Positions 16,126 through 23,074 of a stretch of DNA of 43,962 nucleotides are shown here, one piece after another. This DNA comes from Myxococcales bacterium (GTDB taxonomy: Bacteria > Myxococcota_A > UBA796 > SXON01), in NCBI GenBank assembly GCA_009692605.1, contig SHYV01000003.1, positions 1-43,962 of the forward strand. The letters are read 5' to 3'. The position numbers and the translations under genes were made by a program. Under the pieces are notes generated by a model that made no database searches, was not told where the DNA came from, and worked only from the letters and a program-made list of their open reading frames with translations. The first letter of the stretch is position 1. Every line of letters starts with the position of its first letter.

Positions 16126-17597
16126 GGCGTCACCTCAAAGTAGCCGTGGTCGCGCAGCGACTGCTTCAGCGCCGCCGGGATCGGGCTCGCGGTCACGTCC
16201 GGTCCGGCCTCGAGCGTGCGAAGCCAGGCCACCAGCTCGGCGCGAAGGCTGGCGCGGGCCACAAGGTCTGCAGTCCCCTCAAAGCCGGGGCCATCGAGCC
16301 GCGCCACCTCGACGACGTCGGCCAGATAGCGACCAGTGGCCGGCATACCCGCGTAGGTCAAGCGCCCCTCGTGGCCCCGCACGCTCACGATACGCATCCG
16401 CACGTTGCCCTGCGAATGGGCGTACTCACGTCCTTCGAACTCCAGATCTTCAAGTGCGCCCACCAGCGACCGCCCCCGAATACCCGCCGGAGCCCGGGCG
16501 CCGGCGATCTCCGCCAAGGTCGGCAGCAGGTCCACCAGCTCCACGAACGAGGCGATGTGTCGGCCACCGCGCGCCCCGCCGGGCAACCGGACCATCAAGA
16601 CGCTCTGAGTCTCCTCGTCGCCAAGCCCGCAGCAGTGCCCGAAGATCCCACGTTCACCGAGCTGCTCCCCATGGTCGGACATCACCACGATGACCGCCTT
16701 GTCGAGCACGCCCCGCTGCTCGAGGCCAGCGAGGAGCTTGCCGAACATCGCATCCGAGTAGGAGACAGCGCCGTTGTACACGCCGCGGATGTAGGTGACG
16801 TCTTCTCCCGACACGGCCACCGGAGCTTCGCCCTGCCCCAGCAGCTCCTGCACGCGGGCACGATTCTGGGGGGACCGGGCCCGCAGCAGCCCATTGTCGG
16901 CGCGCAGGAGCCCGTCGAGGTTTGGGTAGATGTGCCCGTCGATGATCCGCTCGGTGGCGGTCTGCACCGCCATAGCCGCGGCGCCCGTCCAGCCGAGGTC
17001 AGCGTGCAGGTACCCGTAGGGCGTTGGTTTCAGGTAGATCGAATGACAGTCGTACCCGTGGAGGAACAGGAACCACGGCTGTGCAGGGTTTACCGTGTCC
17101 AACCAGGCCAGCGCACGCGGAAAGGTGTGGTAAAGACTGCCGAAGTCTTCGCTTGTCTCGTAGGTCGCGAAGCCCTGTGTCAGCTTGCGGTGGGGCGAGA
17201 GGTCTCCGCCGGCGACAAAGCCCGCGGTCTGGTAGCCATAGACGCCGAGCACCGAGGCGAGGGTGGGGTGCTCGCGGACCAGCACCGTCTGGTTGTCCGG
17301 GCTCGTCTGCTCGGTTGGGTAGCGGCTGGTGAACATGCTGGCGTGCGATGGCGCGGTCTGCACGGCCTGACTGTAGGCGCGGTCGAATACGACGGCCTCA
17401 CGCGCGAACGCGTCGAGGTTGGGCGTCAGGCCATCCGGGTTGCCGTATGCGCCGAGGCGGTCGGGCCGAAGGGTGTCCATCGAGACGACGAGGATGGGCG
17501 CGCCGGGCGGGATGCCCGCGGGCCAGACGGGCGAGGGCCCTACCGGCGAGAGCCCGCTGCAACCCGTGAGGATGAGGGCGAGGCAGTACATCCGCAT
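16122..17597 (-). CDS. alkaline-phosphatase-superfamily (sulfatase-like) lipoprotein
   Basis: This 491-aa protein has a lipoprotein signal (MRMYCLALILTGC, Cys13) and a full sulfatase/phosphotransferase domain. The metal site DTLRPDRLGAYG (Asp41), nucleophile block QTAPSHASMFTSRYP (Thr81), FLHGYDCHS (His185) and VMSDHGEQLGERGIFGH (Asp308-His309, His321) are all present. Classical sulfatases carry Cys or Ser, later formylglycine, at the nucleophile position; here it is Thr, as in phosphoglycerol transferases such as LtaS and phosphoethanolamine transferases. It may therefore be a phosphodiester transferase or hydrolase rather than a sulfatase. Two ATGs (17597, 17591) are possible. It is the first gene of the cluster, with the EF-hand gene overlapping its stop. 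Confidence 0.85.
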   Translation of the reverse strand: MRMYCLALILTGCSGLSPVGPSPVWPAGIPPGAPILVVSMDTLRPDRLGAYGNPDGLTPNLDAFAREAVVFDRAYSQAVQTAPSHASMFTSRYPTEQTSPDNQTVLVREHPTLASVLGVYGYQTAGFVAGGDLSPHRKLTQGFATYETSEDFGSLYHTFPRALAWLDTVNPAQPWFLFLHGYDCHSIYLKPTPYGYLHADLGWTGAAAMAVQTATERIIDGHIYPNLDGLLRADNGLLRARSPQNRARVQELLGQGEAPVAVSGEDVTYIRGVYNGAVSYSDAMFGKLLAGLEQRGVLDKAVIVVMSDHGEQLGERGIFGHCCGLGDEETQSVLMVRLPGGARGGRHIASFVELVDLLPTLAEIAGARAPAGIRGRSLVGALEDLEFEGREYAHSQGNVRMRIVSVRGHEGRLTYAGMPATGRYLADVVEVARLDGPGFEGTADLVARASLRAELVAWLRTLEAGPDVTASPIPAALKQSLRDHGYFEVTP

Positions 17598-17711
17598 CCC
17601 GCCGGATAACGCGCCGGTCCGCTGCCCCGAAACGGCGTTCCTGGGCTGCAGGCGCGTTCGGGCTGGGCCATGGGACGGAGCGGCAGCGCCGAGCGCGGGG
17701 TAGAAGACCGA

Positions 17712-18515
17712 ATGCTCTTCCTCCTCCTCGGTTGTTTCTGGCACTACCCGCTGGTGCCGACCACCACCGCGCCGACGGCCACCTCGGTCGTGCAAGCCGC
17801 CGAGCCGCCCCCGATCACGTTCTCCCCGTTGGAGGAGAAGCTGGAGATCATCTTCACCGGGTCGACGGACGCCGACCAGCGGGACCGCCTGTCGAACCTG
17901 CGGGAGCTGCTCCACACCATGCGGGCGAAGGACCCAGTGGCCCAGCGCCGGGTGTACGACTTCGCCGACGGGATGCTGCGGATTGAAGCCCGAGGGGTCC
18001 CGCAGTCGCTGCCGGTCGAGGAGGGGCTGGAGCCGGTCGTGCCGATCCTCGAACGCCAGCTCGGCGAGCGCCAGATCGAAGCTGCCGAGCACCCGCCGGC
18101 CCCGCCGCCCCAGCCGGGCCCGCAGGCGGAGCAGCCCATCGCAGAGCGCGCGCTGGAGGGCACGCCGTTCCTGCCCATGCCGGTGGCGCCGACCGCCTTC
18201 GACCTGCTCGGGGCTGCGCGCGCACAGCTCGGCGCCTCTGCGTACATCGACGCCATCCAAACGCTCGCGCCCCTGACCTCGCCCGAAGCGGTGACCCTTC
18301 GCAAGGAGGCCGTGGACGCATGGGCCCGGTCCGAACGGGAGAGCGCTGGGGCGGAGTTCCTCGCTGCGCGAGCCCTGACCGGTCCGGCGCGCGCGGAGGC
18401 CCTGGTCAAAGCCCGCGATCACCTCGTCGCCATAAACGCCAGGTTTCCCGATAATAATTTCGCCGCTGCGATCGCGGACAACATCGCCAAGGTGAACGCC
18501 GAGCTTTCCCCGTGA
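17712..18515 (+). CDS. lipoprotein of unknown function
   Basis: This 267-aa protein has a very short lipoprotein signal, MLFLLLGC (Cys8). A mostly helical, charged region follows (60-140), then a Pro/Gln-rich linker near 135-155 and a C-terminal helical segment (DLLGAARAQLGASAYIDAIQTLAPL..., DHLVAINARFPDNNFAAAIADNI) that looks like one or two TPR-like hairpins. It may be a cell-envelope scaffold, for example in outer-membrane or pilus assembly. An earlier in-frame ATG at 17670 would remove the signal from the N-terminus, so 17712 is preferred. The stop overlaps the GTG of the prenyl synthase gene (GTGA). The 114-nt gap upstream is shared divergently with the sulfatase-like gene. Confidence 0.7.
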   Translation: MLFLLLGCFWHYPLVPTTTAPTATSVVQAAEPPPITFSPLEEKLEIIFTGSTDADQRDRLSNLRELLHTMRAKDPVAQRRVYDFADGMLRIEARGVPQSLPVEEGLEPVVPILERQLGERQIEAAEHPPAPPPQPGPQAEQPIAERALEGTPFLPMPVAPTAFDLLGAARAQLGASAYIDAIQTLAPLTSPEAVTLRKEAVDAWARSERESAGAEFLAARALTGPARAEALVKARDHLVAINARFPDNNFAAAIADNIAKVNAELSP

Positions 18516-19462
18516 CCCCAACTGACCCACCGGCAGCCCCTCCAGCCGCCCGTCCGACAGCCCAGTCGACCGCGGAGCGCGACTCGGACGGCGAGTTCTC
18601 ATTCGCCGCCTGGAGCCGCGAGGTGCTGCCTGCCTTCGAGACCGCCCTCCTGTCCCGATTCGCCGACGCCCGCCCCGCCGCGTTGATGGAGGCGTGCCGA
18701 TATCCCCTGCGAACGGGTGGAAAGCGCATCCGGCCCCTGCTCGCCTTCGCAGCCGCACAGGCGTGCGGCGACCGCCGGGCCGCGCTCGGGGCCGCGGTCG
18801 CCGTGGAGCTGCTCCACACCTACTCGCTCGTCCACGACGACCTGCCGTGCATGGATGACGACGACGAGCGGCGCGGCCGACCCACCGTGCACAAGGTGTA
18901 CAACGAAGGCGTAGCGGTGCTCGTCGGAGATGCCCTGCTGACCGAGGCGTTCGCGGTGCTCGCCGCGCGAGCGGGAAACCGGGCCGCCCAGAGAGCACAG
19001 CTGGTCGGGGAGCTCGCCGCCGCCGGCGGAGCAGGAGGCATGATCGCGGGGCAAGCCTACGACATCGGGATGGACGGGCCGATCCTCGACGTAGACCGGC
19101 TCCGCGTGCTCCACCGCGCCAAGACCGGCGCCTTGATCCGCGCCGCCGTCCGCATGGGCGCGATCGCAGCCGGAGCCCCGGCCGGGCGGCTCACTGCCCT
19201 GACCCGATACGCCGAGGAGGTCGGCCTTGCGTTTCAGGTGCACGACGACGTGCTGGACGCCGATCAAGACGCCGGCCGCGGCGATGGAGGCCCGCCCTCG
19301 TTCGTGAAGCTGCTTGGAGTAGACGGCGCTCGCACCGCCGCTCTGACACACATGGAAGCGGCCCTCGCGGCGCTGCAGCCGCTCTCCCGCACGAGCCCCG
19401 AGCGGTCCGCCGTGGCTCCGCTTGCGGCCATCGCGATCTTCACGGTGGAGCGCGTGGCCTGA
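18512..19462 (+). CDS. ispA: farnesyl diphosphate synthase (polyprenyl synthetase)
   Basis: The enzyme condenses isopentenyl diphosphate with DMAPP/GPP to farnesyl diphosphate, the precursor of undecaprenyl carriers, quinones and carotenoids. At 316 aa it has GGKRIRPLL (69-77), the first Asp-rich motif DDLPCMDDDD (109-118; DDx4D spacing as in bacterial IspA), RRGRPT, GQAYDI (180-185) and the second Asp-rich motif DDVLD (245-249). A Tyr five residues before the first motif (HTYSLVHDD) is a short-chain feature, so C15 is more likely than C20 or longer. A Pro/Ala/Thr-rich tail of ~25 residues precedes the fold. The GTG start overlaps the upstream lipoprotein stop. Confidence 0.92.
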   Translation: MTPTDPPAAPPAARPTAQSTAERDSDGEFSFAAWSREVLPAFETALLSRFADARPAALMEACRYPLRTGGKRIRPLLAFAAAQACGDRRAALGAAVAVELLHTYSLVHDDLPCMDDDDERRGRPTVHKVYNEGVAVLVGDALLTEAFAVLAARAGNRAAQRAQLVGELAAAGGAGGMIAGQAYDIGMDGPILDVDRLRVLHRAKTGALIRAAVRMGAIAAGAPAGRLTALTRYAEEVGLAFQVHDDVLDADQDAGRGDGGPPSFVKLLGVDGARTAALTHMEAALAALQPLSRTSPERSAVAPLAAIAIFTVERVA

Positions 19463-19491
19463 GCACCCGGTCAGTTCCCCCACGACGAGGC

Positions 19492-19521
19492 TTGGCGCGG
19501 ACGGCGACGTGCGGCTACGCT
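19492..19521 (+). promoter_or_regulatory. putative promoter of the Asp-Ser/Thr-repeat lipoprotein gene
   Basis: TTGGCG (19492-19497) and TACGCT (19516-19521) are separated by 18 bp and lie 22 nt before the TTG start, upstream of a GGAGG at 19534-19538. A sigma-70-type promoter is possible; this is based on motif spacing only. Confidence 0.3.
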
Positions 19522-19543
19522 CGTTGCGACCGCGGAGGTCCGC

Positions 19544-20134
19544 TTGTACGTCTCTCTCCTGCCCCTTCTGATCGCCCTCTGCGGCTGCCAGCACGCCATC
19601 GTCCTGCTCGACGACACCGGCCCCGCCACGGTCAGCGGCGACACAGACACGGACACGGACTCCGACACGGACTCCGACTCGGACTCCGACTCGGACTCGG
19701 ACACCGGCACGGTCCCCACACCCGCCGCAGACTTCGCGTCCTTCGTCGGGTCCCAACGGTTCACCTACTCCTCCTGGACCGGCGACTGCGATGAGACCGT
19801 CGAGGTCGTGGGCACCGAGGTCTCGCCCAGCAGCGACACCTGGGCGGCAGCGGCGGACGCCTGCCCCTCGTGCGACGATTTCTACGACGTCACCTACTCC
19901 ACCTCCACGGCCTGCTCCTGGATCTCCCTCCCCGCCTACGTGCACGGGGTCCGCTTCCTCGACACGGTCGCGGAGAGCACCGTCCTCGAAGCGAACTACT
20001 CCGGCGGGTACGACGTGTACGCTCAGGACCTGACCGGCACCTTCGACGGCTTCACCTTCGACTACGACGTCACTATCAGCCTTTACGGCCTCAATGTCCG
20101 CGTCGAGGGCGACGGCACGTTCCCGGAGCTGTAA
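19544..20134 (+). CDS. lipoprotein with Asp-Ser/Thr repeat linker
   Basis: This 196-aa protein starts at TTG 19544, fixed by a GGAGG ribosome binding site 5 nt upstream. The signal MYVSLLPLLIALCGC has a lipidation Cys at 15. Residues 33-54 are a pure Asp-Thr/Asp-Ser dipeptide repeat, an extended acidic linker common in myxobacterial lipoproteins. The C-terminal ~135 residues are beta-rich with four Cys, three of them close together (GDCDE, DACPSCDDF, TACSW), likely in disulfides, and end in a Gly-rich strand. No family is recognised. It is probably displayed on the outer membrane, with the linker spacing the domain from the surface and possibly binding Ca2+. Confidence 0.8.
   Translation: MYVSLLPLLIALCGCQHAIVLLDDTGPATVSGDTDTDTDSDTDSDSDSDSDSDTGTVPTPAADFASFVGSQRFTYSSWTGDCDETVEVVGTEVSPSSDTWAAAADACPSCDDFYDVTYSTSTACSWISLPAYVHGVRFLDTVAESTVLEANYSGGYDVYAQDLTGTFDGFTFDYDVTISLYGLNVRVEGDGTFPEL
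19640..19705 (+). repeat. Asp-Ser/Thr codon repeat
   Basis: This is a run of eleven 6-nt units of the form GAC-ACG or GAC-TCC/TCG (with variants). It lies in frame in the lipoprotein gene and encodes the DT/DS linker. Units are imperfect at the third position. Length changes by slippage in steps of 6 would keep the frame. Confidence 0.85.
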
Positions 20135-20136
20135 GC

Positions 20137-20640
20137 GTGCGCCGCGAAATCCACGCCGGCAGGATCGGACGCTTCGGGCTTGAAGACGTGACGCTCCCCA
20201 ACGGCCAGCAGGTGACTCTGGAGATCCTGCGACACCCCGGAGCAGCCGCGGTGGTCCCGATGCACGAGGACGGATCGATCACCCTCATTCGACAGCACCG
20301 CCATGCCGCGGGCGGGATGATCTGGGAGATCCCGGCAGGGAAGCTGGAGCCGGGCGAGTCGGCCGAGCGCTGCGCCGAGCGTGAGCTCGCTGAAGAGGCC
20401 GGGCTGGTCGGCGTGCTCTCGCCGCTGCTGCCGCTGTGGACGACACCGGCGTTCACCGACGAGGTGATCCACCTGTTTCTGGCCCGACACCTGAGCTCCG
20501 TTCCGCTGGCCCCGGAGCCGGACGAGGTGATCGAGCCGGTCCGGCTCTCGCGCGCGGAGGTGGAACGCCTGATCGACCGCGGGGAGATCCGGGACGGCAA
20601 AACCCTCGTAGGCATCCTGTTGGCGTGGCGGGCCCCGTAA
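20137..20640 (+). CDS. nudF: Nudix hydrolase, ADP-ribose pyrophosphatase type
   Basis: A 167-aa enzyme predicted to cleave ADP-ribose (or a related nucleoside diphosphate sugar) to AMP and ribose 5-phosphate. The complete Nudix box lies at 68-90 (GKLEPGESAERCAERELAEEAGL, matching G-x5-E-x7-RE-U-x-EE-x-G-U). The upstream IWEIPAGKLEPGE and downstream PAFTDEVIHLFLA are typical of the NudF/ADPRase group. The GTG start is preceded by GGAG (20124-20127) and sits 2 nt after the stop of the lipoprotein gene. It is cytoplasmic; no metabolic partner is in the neighbourhood. Confidence 0.9.
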   Translation: MRREIHAGRIGRFGLEDVTLPNGQQVTLEILRHPGAAAVVPMHEDGSITLIRQHRHAAGGMIWEIPAGKLEPGESAERCAERELAEEAGLVGVLSPLLPLWTTPAFTDEVIHLFLARHLSSVPLAPEPDEVIEPVRLSRAEVERLIDRGEIRDGKTLVGILLAWRAP

Positions 20641-20665
20641 GCGCTCCAACCGGGGAGCAGGCCAC

Positions 20666-21118
20666 TCAGGGAGCCGGGATCACCGGGATCGCGGGAGGCA
20701 AGGGCGCCGGCCCGGCAGGCAGGTCGATGATGTGGCTGGCCGTGGCGTAGCCGTTCAGCGCGAGCGCCATGCAAGACTGGCGCATCGACCGCAGCGCGTA
20801 GGTGAGCTCGGCGCAGGCGGAGCGCCCCGAGCAGGTGATCAGGCGCTCAACGTCGTTGTGCGATGCCCAGAACGAAGGGTCCTTGGCCGCATCGGGAACC
20901 TTGCAGGCCAGAAGCACGTCCTGAGGGTCGATGTAGTACAGCGCCGCCGTAATCGCCGCGTCAAAGTTGTCGCTCTGCTTCGTACGAACCAGCCACGCGC
21001 GATCGTCGGCGTGCTCCTTTCGCTGTTCGGTGGTGATGGCAGAGGCCCCACGCTCAGCTTTGTAGGCCTCCTGCCATGTCTCCACGCCGACAATGTTCAG
21101 GGTGATCCAAAGCGCCAT
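20666..21118 (-). CDS. hypothetical protein (150 aa)
   Basis: No family is recognised. A GAGG five bases before the ATG supports the start. The protein opens with a short hydrophobic stretch (MALWITLNIVGV), then a charged helical region (AYKAERGASAITTEQRKEHADD). Its centre is Ala/Asp-rich with three Cys (ACKV, TCSGRSAC), and it ends with a Pro-rich tail (AGPAPLPPAIPVIPAP). It converges on the Nudix gene with a 25-nt gap. No strong clue to location; the tail may be an interaction segment. Confidence 0.6.
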   Translation of the reverse strand: MALWITLNIVGVETWQEAYKAERGASAITTEQRKEHADDRAWLVRTKQSDNFDAAITAALYYIDPQDVLLACKVPDAAKDPSFWASHNDVERLITCSGRSACAELTYALRSMRQSCMALALNGYATASHIIDLPAGPAPLPPAIPVIPAP

Positions 21119-21176
21119 TCGAACCTCAAAGGGGGAAAGATGGGAGTAACGCAGCCGGAGACGCAGGGTGCCACGG

Positions 21177-22232
21177 TCAGCTGACCAGCATCGCCTTCGC
21201 GGCTGTATACAGCGCAGGTCCGTGGGCTAGCACCGAGGCCTCCCAGGAGGCGTCGAGCGGTGCGAAGGCCTCCCTCATGCCCATCTTGGCCCAGTGGTCG
21301 ATGCTGCCCGGGGCGAGGGTCCCCCAGTGATGAAGCCGGTTCTCCGCCCGCACCCTCGCCAGCACCGCGAGGTTGGAGAGGGTCCCGAACTCGCAGGTGA
21401 ACCCATCGTACCGCGTGGGTCGCGCCTTGATCGCGGCGCGGCGGCCCAGCTCCTCTAACAGTCCGCCGCGAATCTCATAGGCTTGGAGGTTCGAAGGGTC
21501 CCACCCCTTGACCTCCACCCCAAACGCCGCCCGGGCCCGCGAGAGGCGGGCGGGGTCCGCCTCTCCGTCCAGCAGCACGGTGCGTCCACCGAACGCACCG
21601 AGCCCGGAGTGAAGGTCGACGTGGACGACCCGGGCGCAGTCGTCGAGCTGCTCGTCCAGCATCGCGAGGAGCAGCTCCGGGCCCCGCTCCAGCCGGTGGC
21701 CCCCGAAGAAGATCCCCTTCGGGTTCTGGTGCTGGCCGCCCACCACGGCGTTCTTCAACGCCTGGTACCCATGGCGCGCCACGACCCACGCCACGTTGGG
21801 CCAGAAGAGCTCAACGCCGCCCGGCGGGCTCTCGGGGTTGAGCAGACCGTCCAGCGCCGCGTAGGTCGGGTCATTGGTGCTGTATTCGACCCCAGGCGCC
21901 AGAAAGTTGCGGTTGAGATCAACGTTATTTTCGTTGAATCGCCGGTAGTTCGCCATCCCCCACGGGTTGAGCACGTGCACGATGAGGGTCGGCACATCCA
22001 GTGACCGCGTGAGCAAATCCAACTGCACCGCCGAACCCCCGAACCCTTCGACGCCGTGCAGCGCGCTGGTGAAAACGATCACGTTTCCCTGTGGCGTCCG
22101 CTCGGGGCCCGCCCATGTCCAGTCGATGGTGAGGCCATCGACAAGGTCGGCCGAGCCTGTACGGCGCCCCGCAGCGGCATTGGCCGTGCGGAAGTTGTCG
22201 CGCGCCTGCTGGTAGTCCTTGGAAAAACTCAC
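21177..22232 (-). CDS. DUF2817 M14-like metallopeptidase
   Basis: This 351-aa protein has the layout of the DUF2817 / aspartoacylase-like branch of M14 zinc peptidases. Zinc ligands are likely His59 and Glu62 (SALHGVEG) and His208 (HVDLHSG). The substrate-binding region NPWGMANYRRFNENNVDLNRNF (89-110) and the likely catalytic Glu282 (FTCEFGT) are present. It probably cleaves an amide bond, for example a peptide C-terminus or an N-acyl amino acid; the substrate is unknown. No signal peptide is seen. The GTG start overlaps the stop of the PlsC gene (GTGA), implying coupling to a phospholipid acyltransferase. Confidence 0.85.
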   Translation of the reverse strand: MSFSKDYQQARDNFRTANAAAGRRTGSADLVDGLTIDWTWAGPERTPQGNVIVFTSALHGVEGFGGSAVQLDLLTRSLDVPTLIVHVLNPWGMANYRRFNENNVDLNRNFLAPGVEYSTNDPTYAALDGLLNPESPPGGVELFWPNVAWVVARHGYQALKNAVVGGQHQNPKGIFFGGHRLERGPELLLAMLDEQLDDCARVVHVDLHSGLGAFGGRTVLLDGEADPARLSRARAAFGVEVKGWDPSNLQAYEIRGGLLEELGRRAAIKARPTRYDGFTCEFGTLSNLAVLARVRAENRLHHWGTLAPGSIDHWAKMGMREAFAPLDASWEASVLAHGPALYTAAKAMLVS

Positions 22233-23005
22233 ATGGCCCCCGCGGTCGCCAGCTCAGCCGGCACCGGGCGCTGGTCGTCCGGCAGCGCCGCTGCGAAGCG
22301 CTGGTAGACGTCAGCGATGTGCGCGTCCAGCGTCTCCGCGCTCCAATCGGTCGTGGGGATCGGGTCCAGCACCTGAATCCCGATGTGCGTGGGCTCCAGC
22401 ATCAGAGAGCCCTTTCGCCACGCCCGATGGGCCCCGGTCACAACCACCGGCACGACGGGGAGCCGCGTGGCGAGCGCGAGGTGGGCGAACCCCTTCTTGA
22501 ACGGTCGCAGTCTCCCGTCCTTGGAGCGGGTACCCTCTGGCCACATCCAAACCGACAGGCTGTGCTTCGCGATCAGGTCGGCCAGGCTCCCAAGCGCCGC
22601 CACGGCGTTGGAGCGGTCGTTCCGGTCGATCAGCAGGTGGCCGGAGATCGCGTAGAGCTGCCCGAAGAACGGGTACCAGACGACCTCCTTCTTGGCGACC
22701 CCGACCACGCCGAGCGGCCCGAGCCAGATGCCGATGAAGATGTCCACCACGCTCGTGTGGTTCGACAAGTAGATCGCCGGGTAGAACCGCTTGGCGCGCG
22801 CCGTGCACTCGCCCGGGGCATGGAGATCGGCGGACGCCAGCCACAAGCAGAACCGGCCGGTGATGTGCCCGAACACGTTGCACGCCCGGATGCGCAGGCC
22901 CCGCCAGGGAGCCACCAGGGCGCACACCACCATAAACACGGTCACAGCGACCGCCATGTAGACGAGCCCCACCGACAAGCGCAGCAGGCTCTTGACAACG
23001 CGCAA
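22229..23005 (-). CDS. plsC: 1-acylglycerol-3-phosphate O-acyltransferase (PlsC family)
   Basis: A 258-aa membrane enzyme that acylates lysophosphatidic acid to phosphatidic acid, or a related lysolipid. One N-terminal hydrophobic segment (about 10-35) precedes the acyltransferase core. The catalytic block NHTSVVD (82-88) supplies His83 and Asp88, and the glycerol-phosphate binding block PEGTRSKDG (155-163) follows. A TTG start at 23005 is set by an AGGAG ribosome binding site 6 nt upstream. It acts at the cytoplasmic membrane. Its stop overlaps the DUF2817 start. Other PLSC-domain acyltransferases (lysophospholipid remodelling) are possible. Confidence 0.88.
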   Translation of the reverse strand: MRVVKSLLRLSVGLVYMAVAVTVFMVVCALVAPWRGLRIRACNVFGHITGRFCLWLASADLHAPGECTARAKRFYPAIYLSNHTSVVDIFIGIWLGPLGVVGVAKKEVVWYPFFGQLYAISGHLLIDRNDRSNAVAALGSLADLIAKHSLSVWMWPEGTRSKDGRLRPFKKGFAHLALATRLPVVPVVVTGAHRAWRKGSLMLEPTHIGIQVLDPIPTTDWSAETLDAHIADVYQRFAAALPDDQRPVPAELATAGAM

Positions 23006-23074
23006 CGCGGACTCCTGAGAGTGGCGGTTCTATGCTCCCGGTGTCACAGGTGCGTCACGGGCGGGTTCGGAGCT

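Noticed and set aside
16122..17597. Formylglycine-dependent sulfatase annotation
   Set aside because: The nucleophile block lacks C/S-x-P-x-R; Thr is in the key position, so only the superfamily is called.
15672..17609. Long open frame (about 645 codons) on the plus strand opposite the sulfatase-like and EF-hand genes
   Set aside because: High GC gives long antisense frames; the translation is Arg/Gly/Pro-rich without domains, while the minus strand carries clear conserved motifs.
19640..19705. CRISPR-like or satellite array at the GAC-rich repeat
   Set aside because: The units are 6 nt with no spacers and are in frame; it is a coding repeat.
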